64,000 bases of DNA. Origin: Cinnamomum chago. Lineage: Eukaryota > Streptophyta > Magnoliopsida > Laurales > Lauraceae. Under the pieces are notes generated by a model that was not told the origin of the DNA, did no database searches, and was given only the letters and a program-made list of their open reading frames with translations. Position 1 is the first letter of the stretch. Every line of letters begins with the position of its first letter. The DNA lies in assembly GCA_038049695.1 (NCBI GenBank), contig CP142459.1, forward strand, positions 68,626,001-68,690,000, given 5' to 3'. Position numbers and translations under genes: made by a program. Shown here piece by piece: positions 51,854-62,274 of the stretch.

Positions 51854-54800
51854 ATGGCTTCTGCCGGAGTTCCTTCGGCGGAGATCATCTCGCTCGTCGT
51901 CAGAACGGCCTCCGAGTGGTGGCAGGAAATCAACAATTCCAAGCTCTGGCAAAACCGGATTTTTCATACCCTAGCCGGATTGTACGGGTTCGTAGCTGCT
52001 GTCGCTCTGGTAATCCTCCTTTCGAATCTTTCAAAGAAGTCGGTTTTCCGAGATATTTGGTTGTTGTGATGTTCTTGTTTTGCAATTTTGGATTAGGAAT
52101 TTTCTTTTCGAACGATGTTGAAGTTGATTAAAGAGAATAAAGGACAAGTCTTTATATCGATTCTCGCAAATATTGTGATGCTACTATAGCTGGAATTTGT
52201 TGTGAATTTGATAATTTTGTATGATTTTGACAATCATGTTTAAATTCATTGGAGAAGAATGATGTGGGTTGGTTGAGAATTGGAATATATTGTGATTCAG
52301 GGGTGGGCCTATGTTGTAGTGGCCTGCCCAAGCTCGGAATTGAAATCACTATAGAGTTGGGGCCTTGGGGCAGGAGCCGTTGGAGAGATTTGGGGCACGA
52401 CTTGGGCAGTCGCCCCATGTTGGAATTGAAATCCCTATAGAGTTGAATGGGCCTCGGAGCATACCCCACATGTCTAAACTTCTCACTCCACATATGTTTA
52501 AAGACAGCCCCATATATGTAAAACTTAGATGTTTAAAAAAAATAAAAAAATTCCGGCAACACATCACTAAAAGAAAACGTCACATCGCTAAAAGAAAACG
52601 TTGCGAAACACATCGTTCCCTCTTCTTTGACCTCTTTTTTCTCAAAACCTCTGCACACTGATTGTCAATCGAGCTCTTCATTGTCAATCCATATGTACTG
52701 TGTAGGCTACTGCATCTTCATCTGCCAAATATATCTAGAATAGCCTTCATAATCACTCTATACCTAAATATGAACACTTAGTCTCCAAATTCTAATTGCA
52801 AACCCTGAATCCCAAATCCTTATCCAAATCTTAAGCCCTAAACCACTAAATCTGAGCATATCCACAAAAATTCAAATAAATATAATTAAATTCATTCACG
52901 TTATCATGTCTTCTTACCCCACTATGATTCAAAGATTGAATTTCACTCCCATTATCCAAAGGTTGGAGGCTTTGAGAAAGTGAAAAAAATGGAAAGGATG
53001 GGTGTCCTCAAAATGTTCTTGTATTCAATTTTTTTCACACATGCACTCACCTTGAATTTGCAGTGACCTTCATTGGGCATTGATTTTTACATATAAATTT
53101 TGTGAAACATGTGAGTTTGAGTATCTAAAATAAAGGTTAGAATCATTTTTTTTATCCATCTAAAGCTTTTTGGTACTTCTGATCAACATCCTAACCTCTT
53201 CATTGCCCAATCTTCAATAACTTCATGCATCTAGTTGAGTTCCACGAGTTGGACATTTTCTAAAAAAAAACATATAGGTGTTACTTGGTAATGTAAAAAA
53301 GTCTTGTAAATTCTAGTAAAATTTTAGCCCCACCCAAATTAGAATCCTAGGTCCGCCACTATTGTGATTATTTGATGGCTCTTTGTTTCTTTGTGATTTT
53401 GAATTTTCTTTATACGTTAGTGTGATGAAATATGCTTTGCAGATCCAACTGGTACGTATAGAATCCAGAGTTCCTGAGTATGGTTGGACCACACAAAAAG
53501 TTTTCCACTTTTTGAATTTTTTGGTGAATGCAGGTGTGTGAATTTTTTTTTTATTCATTTTTCATGGTTTGTTGCATGTTTTTAGTTGACTGGCATTTGC
53601 TATACTACTCTCTGAATGTTGCTTGCCCGTGTATTTTTTTTTTTGCAGTTCGATCGATAGTCTTTGTATTCCGACGGAATGTTGAACGGATAAGACCAGA
53701 GGTTGCTATTATATTGCTTGATTGAATAGATTTTCTCCAATCTGGGTTTTGTTTCAGTGGTTTTAAATGATATTTCCTTCACCTTATTGTCAGATTTTGC
53801 AACATGTCTTGCTTGATTTGCCTGGTCTAGCATTTTTCACGACATATGTGCTTTTGATCTTATTTTGGGCGGAGATATATTATCAGGTTAGAATTTGGTT
53901 TATGGTTGGTTTGGTTTATGATTATTTGATGCAAATAGCTCACATCAAATTTTTGGCAGGCACGCGCTGTACCTACAGAAGGCCTTAGGCCAACTTTCTA
54001 TACAATTAATGGAGTGGTATATTCCATACAGGTAAATTCTAATCATTGATGGAAGTCTTATTCTAAGTGGTGAATTGTCCTAATGCTTTGACGGAAGTGA
54101 AGTCATTCTATCTATTATATTGGGTCCTTGTAGTGAATGGTCCTTACCCATCTCCTCTTTTGCTGTTCTTCTTCTGGTTACTCTCCTTTCCCCAGTTGTA
54201 TGGGGTTTTTTTTTTTTTTAATTGAAAAAAAAACACAATAAGTTGTACGTTACAGAGCATTATTGCAATGTGTGGTCTATTTTTGGCTTTATTTTCATTT
54301 CTATCACATTCACCGCACATCATTTTTTCGAAACTCGTAATTTATTGCATTTGTTAGACAACCTTTCAGAGCTACTAACTGTTACCGGCAAGCATTTGAA
54401 TGTAATCACTGTTGTCATTTGTCAGCACTTGTAATGCTATATTCTAGTTTTTGGTTGATCATGGTAATTAGCTGATCTCAAAGCTTTTGAGAGGGATATT
54501 TGTAAGTATTTGAGTTTGAGGTAAGGCAGTGGTGGACCATTTGGTTTATTACTAATCAGAATAAAATAACTAGGAACATTAGGAAAATGGAATATTTGAG
54601 AATACGGTACAAGAAAATTTCTAATGTTAAACACGCTGAACTGGTTGCAATTGTGGAAGGCTTGGCACTGTTATTGCTTTTATTCGTTTATTTATTTATT
54701 TATTTTTTTTATAAAGACGCTGCTCAAGGCTTTGATGGTGGTGATGACAACGACGACGACTGTTCAATAAGTATTGACTTATGATTTACATTTGATTTGA

Positions 54801-57800
54801 AGAGTGCGTTAGCTTGGGTCAAGTGGTGAGAATGTCTTGGTGGCTGAGTTCATTTCAAAGCATCTCATTGGAAATAGGAGCATTACTGATCTTTGTCTGA
54901 TGTGAGGCGAACAAACTGGCATATTTTCAGGACATGGATGGGGTCTTCAAGGAAAGTCTTTTCTTTGCTAATGTGATATCCTAATGAAGTTGCTAATGTG
55001 ATGTCCCAAGGAATAATTTTGTTCTTTCATCTTGATGGAAAGTCCTCTGTATCTTTGTATTTTCCTTATAATAAAAACTAAACAACTAGCGGAATGTTTC
55101 ACAGCAACCAAATGGATACAAGTTAAAGTTTTACTACAACTTCACCTCCCTCATGGTATAAGTTTCCTTTTAATGGAAGAATCATTCTATGACACTCTAC
55201 CAGTTTTTAATTTTTTTTTTTTCTGGATAAGTTGGCGTGAAGTCTGTTGGGAAGTCCCACATCCGACATCGCCTAAGTAATAGGCTTGGCATGTCTTAAT
55301 CCACCTATCAGCTTAAGCTTTTGGGTTGGTATATGGTTTATTACATGGAATTAGAGCGGGTTCCGATCCCGTTATTCTTGTGTAGCCCGCGTGACAAGCC
55401 CATCCATGAAACTTGTTGGGCCTGCACGTGAGGGGGAGTCCCACATCCCACATCGCCTAAGTAATAGGCTTGATATGTCTAAATATACCTGTATGGGCCT
55501 TCCACCTATCAGCTTAAGCTTCTAGGTTGGTATATGGTTTATTACAAAGTCACAATTCCAAAATATATATATATATATATGTTGGCATGAAGTTCGGCTA
55601 TAGCAATCTTGATTTCAGCATCACCTTCCCTGCGATGGCTTGGATCATCTCAAACTAAATGGAAGAAAAGGCTTTGCCAATGTGTGGTAAGTGGCATGCC
55701 AAGAAAAAAAATGTATGTTATACTTTTGAAAAAATCATCTAAAAAATCATTATGTACTAACTTGCTTTTCTCTTCGTGCAAATGCCGATTCAACATAGAC
55801 ACACCATCTTCTTCTTCATCACAACGATGGAGCCACTAACAACAGAGACAAAAAAAAATGAAGGGGAAAGAATAGAGAGATGGTTACTATAACGTTATCC
55901 TTACCTTTGAATCTTCCTCTATGATTACTCCAAAGAGAGGTTGGATCAAATATGGGCCAAAATGCTCCCCTAAAATGAGTTCAAGGGTCTTTTTGTGGAC
56001 TTATTAGTTTTAACAGTTGCATTAAACACACACCAATGACATTCACTTCTGAAAAGTAATTTTGGTCGACTGGCCATTTCTGGTGACCATGGAGCCCATA
56101 GTAGGGTGGTGCCACATATGCTGATTGGCGCCATAGTGGGGCCATAGGTCTATATTGGTTTCCAACACCCCTACTTGAATCATATAACACTTTAATACTA
56201 AGAGGTGCATGTCCAGGAACTTTCATATTAGTGAATTAATAGTCTTGGAATTCTCAGAGTTGCATAAAAACTTTCATGTTAGCAATTGTGAGCTATGTCC
56301 TGGAGTCTATGTAAAGGACCAAAATGTTAGTGGAAGGCATCCATCTTTTGTCTTTATCATTATTTTAAAAAAGATATTTTGTTGTTATCCTTTGGTAATG
56401 AAATATTTATGTTTTGTGTTTTTTTTCAAAAACTATCTTATCATTCTATCCAATCCTTGTTATGGATTCCTAAATAGTTGTTGCCAACCGAGTCTTGGCT
56501 TTATATTCAAGCCAACCAGTTTTGCACCAACAAGTCTGAATTTTGGACCGAATATTTTGGGGGGTTCTGTACACTTACTGAACAAAACAATTTCGGTCAA
56601 AATGAACCGGTTTTTTTACTAATGTGCACCAAACCTTGAGTCTATGTGGTCATGACAAAGACCTCCACTAGAGAGTGCAAAAGCTCTTAAAATGCTGGGT
56701 GCATTTATTTTGATTGTTCATTTGAAAGAAAAAGTATTATTTGACTTGTATCATTCTGCTAATAGAATTGATAATTGTATTTCTTTTATTTAAACTTACT
56801 TGGAGTCTGGGACAGACTGGGACTAGTCAAGCTGAGTTTGGAGTCAACCATGTTCTGACCCAAACACATGTCAACCGTTCCCACTCAACCCATTAGAGTT
56901 CTTATGACACAGAGGTTGAAGAAACTAACTTGATCTGTTATTCAGAACTTATCGCTAACCACACCCTACAAAGCCCTATGTTGACTCATACATGAAAACT
57001 GCTTTGATTTATTGTTCATTGTTAAAGACTTGACAAAGACATGACTGTCAATCGAGTATGGTCACAGTTTAAATTGTTTAACCCTTGATTTTATTATTCA
57101 CAGTTCTATTTGAATAATTGGCTTTTTTCTGTTAAGCGGATTGTGTTGATTGTGTCTGTCCCCTCTGCATTCCACCTTCAAATTGCATTTTGACTTTTAA
57201 AATTGGTAAGGCAGAACAGTAATGTAGGATCTGTGCTGCATGGCTAACTAATACCAACACACAAACCCGAAAAGGTGTCGAAAACTCATCACCCAAAAGT
57301 GGATTTTTGTCTGCTTCAGTGAGCGAAAAATGTTGTTGGACTTCGATGAAGAAGTCCATTAAGCTTGAAACTAGTTAACAAACAGCCTATAGTTTCATTA
57401 TATAAAATAAAAAAAAACTAAAAAACAACAAACAAACAGCCTATAGTTGGTTGTGACAGCTTAATTGGAATCCTTGCCAATTCATCGTGACTACATGTGC
57501 TGAAGGTGGTACTAGTCTAGTTCGCTGCATTGGTGCCTGATCCCTGGGGAATTTTCACATATCTGGACTGGCTCAATATCTCCCCATTCATTCATTAATG
57601 CCGTATAATATTATTATCTTCAGATGCCCGTAAAAACTGAATGAATTTTGGAGTTCTTCCAATCATTACACCTTTGTACACTCTCCCACATGCCATAAGA
57701 TCTTGGATATTTTTGGTACAGCTTCGTTATATTACCGAGTTCATTTTAAATTTTCAGTGCACTATTTATGCATCAAACGTTTTTTTAATGCTTCCTCAAA

Positions 57801-59869
57801 AACATGCAGCTTTTCCTAATGTATTATATCAAGAACTTAGGTAATTGATTTTTATATTTATTTCTAAATTTTGCTAACATGGCTTGAACCCACAACTGCA
57901 TGGTTGTGACAATGAATGCATTTCAACCTCATGGTAAGATATTGTGTATGTTTGTTGTTTAACTAGTATATGTTCTGGCTATTTGCCTAGATAAGTGTCT
58001 TTTCTGAGCGTCTTCATTGTAATTATGTGGGTTACTGTCTTCCTCATGGATGTTGTGGAAGATGCTAATTTATTTATTTCTTCATTTTTTACCGTAGAGA
58101 TCATTTTGGGGATGGATTTAAAACTCTGCATCATTTTTATTTTTGGTTGCATTTGTTTTCTGCTTCTTATTGAACGGTACCATCTACAATCTACTACGTT
58201 GGGTCTGGAATAATCTTTTCTTTGTACTGCTCACAGATAGCTTTGTGGTTGCTGCTGTGGTGGAAGCCTATCCGAGTTACACTCATCATATCCAAGATGT
58301 TTTTTGCAGGTGTAATTTTGTTCGCTAGAGAACTATCTTGTCTATTATTTTATCTATGGCTGAATCATAGTCCACTTGAGCAAGATATGTAACTCTTTCT
58401 ACCTTGGGGCTCGTGTATTGGCAGGTGTCTCATTATTTGCAGCCTTCGGGTTTCTCCTCTATGGAGGAAGGTGTGGTTTTCTTACTAAGTTTTCCTCCAA
58501 ACTAATCTGACCTAAGAGGACTCAATGAATATTTTCATCCATATGAATGCTTTTGCAGACAAGTACTAGTATCTATGGAAGAATGCTCGTCTGCTTAAGG
58601 AATTGAGACACATCTAAATGCAGAGTTACACATTGCATGGATACTTGGCTTACTTGTACACACCACGATCTGCTCACCCCTTTTACTGTGCTGTCTATTT
58701 TGGATGTTCTTACAAATACAGCTACATATTGAAGAATTGCTGTCCACGTGTACTAGTTACATAGATGACAGATGTTTAGGCACCTTTAGGCATTTGTGTC
58801 TTAGATGGAACCATGACAGTATAAGACGTGCATCATATTCAGCCACATTTTAGGACACCTCACAAAATGTGTTATCCTGATAATTAACAAATTATTTTTG
58901 GAAGAAATTCAATAAGGAGGTTTCCTGAAGCAAAAGTTCTAATTGTCACAAATAATAACAAGTTCTCGTATATTAAAAATTAAAATATTATACTACAATT
59001 GTGCTCTTAACAAATTTCAGACATCTCTGACGAAACAAAAAACACTTCCAGACACTGATATCAGAGCGTCCAATGTTTCTAGTATACAAACAAAAAAAAG
59101 AAGATTTGAAAACCATGTTTTCTGACTACCTTAAAACTTCCTATCAGTGAGAAGTTGTGCATCCTATGATCTGGATACCATTGGTTTACGTTCTCCGAAT
59201 AGCATTGACACAAACTGACAAGTATCTTTTTGATGCTTTTGATTTCTCTGTGCTATTTATATTTAAGATCGTTTGTTGCTGCCTGCTGACAGGCTCTTTC
59301 TAATGTTGCAACGCTTTCCGGTTGAATCTAAGGGGCGCCGCAAAAAATTACAGGAGGTAGTTTGTTACGTTCATTGTTTGGATGGTGGTGTACCTACTGA
59401 TTTTCCAATTTCATTTCTGGCTTCTACAGGTTGGCTATGTGACCACAGTATGTTTCGCATGCTTTTTGGTGAGATGTATAATGGTGAGTCTCCCTTCATT
59501 CCCTGATCTGCAAGCAATATCCAATCTGTACAACAATTGCTGTGCGTAAAATGGATCACATGATCTCCACTCTCCAATTGTACTTAATAATGTCTGATCA
59601 AGGTCGCCTCGTTTTTTTTCTGACCAACTATCTCTCTCCCATTTGTCTACAGATGTGTTTCAATGCATTTGACAAAGCTGCAGATCTTGATGTTTTGAAC
59701 CATCCAGTGCTCAACTTTCTATACTACCTGGTAAGTTTTGGTTTTAGCCATATTAGGTAAGCTATTGATTTGCCTTAGATCTAGTCTAGATTTTGGCAGA
59801 TCTTAGCATAGTTGGTCAGACATCTACACCACTTATAAAAGATGTTTAGTGCTCCACCTTGATTGTTCG

Positions 59870-59917
<48 letters not shown>

Positions 59918-60045
59918 AATTCTGAGGTTGGTGCTATTTTCTCTGTTCGCAGTTGGTGGAGATTGTGCCCTCCGCTCTTGTCCTCTTCATTTTAAGGAAG
60001 TTACCGCCCAAGCGGGGGCTCACACAATATCACCCTATCCGTTGA
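51854..60045 (+). CDS. TOM1-like: TOM1/TOM3-like (THH family) multi-pass membrane protein, eleven exons
   Basis: Exons: 51854-52009, 53443-53533, 53649-53701, 53794-53886, 53960-54031, 58237-58309, 58425-58470, 59293-59356, 59430-59483, 59653-59730, 59953-60045. All junctions are GT/AG and phases close to a 290-aa protein, the usual length for TOBAMOVIRUS MULTIPLICATION 1/3 proteins. Recognisable segments include [17 protein letters not shown] (62-78), [51 protein letters not shown] and the C-terminus [14 protein letters not shown]. About seven hydrophobic helices are visible. In Arabidopsis, TOM1 and TOM3 are vacuolar-membrane host proteins that tobamovirus replication complexes use; their normal role is not settled. 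Intron 1 (1.4 kb) and intron 5 (4.2 kb) are swollen by transposons, but no exon is damaged. Hence probably functional. Confidence 0.95.
52290..53369. mobile_element. non-autonomous hAT-like element, family A copy 2, in TOM1-like intron 1
   Basis: The element is 52298-53361 (1064 bp), bounded by a perfect 8-bp duplication TTGTGATT (52290-52297 and 53362-53369). Ends are CAGGGGTGGGCCTA and, inward from the right, TAGTGGCGGACCTA (10 of 14 match). The interior resembles the element at 17830-18793. It has no transposase frame. It makes up most of the 1433-bp intron 1 and ends about 73 bp before the exon 2 acceptor. Confidence 0.85.
54724..54760 (+). mobile_element. possible RTE-type LINE tail in intron 5
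   Basis: CAAGGCTTTGATGGTGGTGA followed by GAC repeats resembles the 3' ends at 51352 and 61861. No coding remnant is preserved upstream. Confidence 0.35.
55240..55551 (+). mobile_element. TRIM retrotransposon with 5-bp target-site duplication
   Basis: Two direct terminal repeats, 55245-55345 and about 55437-55546, share AGTCCCACATC, CATCGCCTAAGTAATAGGCT and AGCTTAAGCTT and both end TTTATTACA. The 5' copy begins TGTTGGGAAG. The inner sequence starts TGGAATTAGAGC, close to the methionine-tRNA primer site TGGTATCAGAGC, and ends with a GTGAGGGGG purine tract. AAGTC flanks both sides (55240-55244, 55547-55551). At about 300 bp with no coding sequence, this is a terminal-repeat retrotransposon in miniature. 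Relative to each other, the 5' repeat lacks a short internal segment and the 3' repeat has lost its first few bases. Confidence 0.85.
59803..59916 (+). mobile_element. tRNA-derived SINE fragment with CT tract, in TOM1-like intron 10
   Basis: TTAGCATAGTTGGTCAGA (59803-59820) fits a pol III A box and GATTGTTCGAATC (59861-59873) a B box, about 45 bp apart. A CT microsatellite (59873-59916) follows at once and reaches within about 36 bp of the exon 11 acceptor. The fragment does not form a full tRNA. Confidence 0.5.
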
Positions 60046-61638
60046 GAGGATTGAAGAAAGCAGATGGTCACTTAAAAAAGCAAGATAAACAAGGATGGAG
60101 TTGCAGTGATCCCATCACCCTTTCCTATAAAAAAAAAAAAAGTTATATGGAAGGGGGGAGAACAGTAAAAAATGATGGTTTCAGCATGCAGAGTGCAAAA
60201 GTGTGGCACATGGGAATTTGAGGGTTCTGATTGTGATTTGTCAAAGCAGTGGATTTGTGAAAATTGTGAGCAACATTTATGATATATTCATAGTTTGACC
60301 AATCAAAAAAAAAATATTCATAGTTTGGTGTAACAGTACCAGTCTCTCTTCCATTTCATCAAAATGTTTTCATGTTCCCTCTGTGCCTTTGCTCATTCAT
60401 GTTCTTACTTCTTCAGATTCTGATTCTTTAATCGATTGGAATTCTCTTATTCACCCCCCACGCCTTTGCTCACTGTCAGTACAGAGAAGATTTTAAACCT
60501 GAATGTCTGGTATCACTTATCATTGGTTTTCCCTGCGCTCTTACATATTGGAAACATTGAATTGCATGCATCATAATGGAGTTCTAAGTGCACTGAGAGA
60601 GTTTAATTTAATATTATGGTTTATTTGAATGTAATTACACTCTGCATGGATAAAGATGGGTGATCTTGAGGATTAAAAAGCTAGATAGAAATCTTTGTAT
60701 GCTATCCAGAATAAAGGGAGCTTTATGAGGATTGACTATGGATGGTTGAACTAAATTGTACCTGATGAACAGATTATTTCTCCTGCTGGTTTCCCCTTTT
60801 GCAGATGATATCTCTTAGGAATTGAGAGCCTACATTGACATAGATCCATGAATGAATGAATGAATGAAAGGGATCCAGCCGAGCCAGCTGTCTTTGATAT
60901 GTGGAACTTCCTTCAGCTATTGAGTCTACATATCTACCGGTCCACTTTATGACTTTTGAATGTTAGGTTCCCATTTTTTTTCTTCTTCTTCAAATTAAAA
61001 TTGTGTGAATCAAGACTCTTATGATCACTCAAACCTGCACTGCTGTGTTTATAATATTGGTCTTGGTTTACAGTATGTATAAATACATGAGGAAGTATCA
61101 TAATACACTGGAAGGTCAATCCAGATCAATACATGTGGGCATGCCTGTTGAAAATACCAACGGTTGACATTGGCCTCTCCCTCTAGCTCATTCTGATCTG
61201 AGTAGTACTTAGTCATTGGATCAGGAGGGTTTTACAAAACTGGTTTGAGTCTTATAGTGGATCATGTTTATAATAAATTTAATATTTTCTTATAAGGGTT
61301 TCTGCCTTTGACCTTTCACAAAATCCCAACTGTCCAAACTTCTCTCAATGAATCGATGTCCCAAATTTCACTTTGTTGGAATATCCCTCTAACATAGTGA
61401 AATATTAGTAGTAGGATGAAAGAAGCACTTGTGTATCTCTGACCGTTGAATATGGAAACAAGTAGTTTGTTAATAATAATAATTATTATTATTATATATA
61501 TTATGAAATATGAAAAAATGAGTATAGAAAAGACGAGGATGTGTATGGTAAAACCAGAAAATATATAATAAAAAACGATTGCATTTGTGAGTATTGAAGG
61601 GTAGTGCCAATAGGTGATAAATTAATATACTTATTTGA
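60046..61638. other. 3' flank of the TOM1-like gene and intergenic DNA
   Basis: The first several hundred bases probably include the 3' UTR. A short GAAT tandem run lies at about 60848-60868. No second gene is supported. Confidence 0.5.
60284..60327 (+). mobile_element. minute LINE insertion scar (16-nt insert, 14-bp duplication)
   Basis: ATATTCATAGTTTG at 60284-60297 is repeated exactly at 60314-60327. The 16 bases between (60298-60313) are ACCAATC followed by nine A. The L1-type element at 39266 ends ACCAATT plus poly(A). The scar therefore looks like an L1 insertion truncated to seven bases plus its tail. Confidence 0.6.
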
Positions 61639-61885
61639 GATGGTCGGGACACATATCAAATGCAGGCCAACAATGGTCCAATACAAAATGTTTCTTTATG
61701 CAAATTGATGGCCCCTCAAACAAAAATTGGTAAGCCGAAAATGACATAGATGAAAATAGTAATGATAGATATGAAGAAGCACAACCTATTTAAGGATTTG
61801 GCCTAAAATAGACTAAAATGGCGAAAAAGGTTTCATGTAGTTGACCCAATATATGTGGGACTAGGCTTTGATGGCGATGACCATG
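61639..61885 (+). mobile_element. decayed RTE-type LINE 3' end (reverse transcriptase C-terminus)
   Basis: With frame breaks and in-frame stops the region reads RWSGHI, KPKMT (stop) MKIVMIDMKKHNLFKDLA, then NRLKWRKRFHVVDPIYVGLG. This matches the plant LINE pattern RWFGHVQRRP, GRPKxTW and the closing RIHVADP segment. It ends CTAGGCTTTGATGGCGATGA, the trinucleotide-type end of RTE elements, without poly(A). The element is non-functional. Confidence 0.65.
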
Positions 61886-62274
61886 ATATATCATTTTCAT
61901 ATGAAATTTTTCTCACCTCCCACTTGCAAAAGGTGCCAATATGGTCTTTACATGGTGATTGCATTTGGTCAAGAGATCAAATCCCATTAACCACTTTTAT
62001 TTTATTTTTTCTATTCCTCTGGCCCCCATATTTTTATTCTAAACCGTCCAATTTGTTAATTGAACTAATAAGTTCAAAGACCTTTAAATTCATTATCTTA
62101 AATCTTCATAGATTGAGTAATTTGTGAAAAACTTAAAAAACCATAGGTCTAATTTTTTGCCCTTCTTTGGGCCTCCAATTCATTATTTAGATTGTTCAAT
62201 ATTCTCATAGTAACGATATAAGCACCAATACATTTAGTTTTATATTTTTAAATTCTCAATGATTTCGAGAAATT
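61886..62274. other. intergenic region, no gene seen
   Basis: This is AT-rich spacer between the LINE remnant and the GC-richer block that follows. Nothing else was recognised. Confidence 0.4.

Larger units (their letters stand above)
54032..58236 (+). other. intron 5 of the TOM1-like gene, expanded
   Basis: This 4.2-kb intron separates [12 protein letters not shown] from [11 protein letters not shown]. It holds a complete TRIM element (55245-55546), a possible RTE tail (near 54724) and an AT microsatellite at 55563-55580. The rest is unassigned AT-rich DNA with no gene on either strand. Confidence 0.85.

Noticed and set aside
52365..52661. 98-aa open frame in intron 1 of the TOM1-like gene
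   Set aside because: It lies inside the non-autonomous hAT-like element and has no transposase features.
6587..60045. A biosynthetic gene cluster of P450 plus reductase
   Set aside because: The P450 and AKR are about 31 kb apart, separated by a receptor kinase, and no other pathway enzyme is present.
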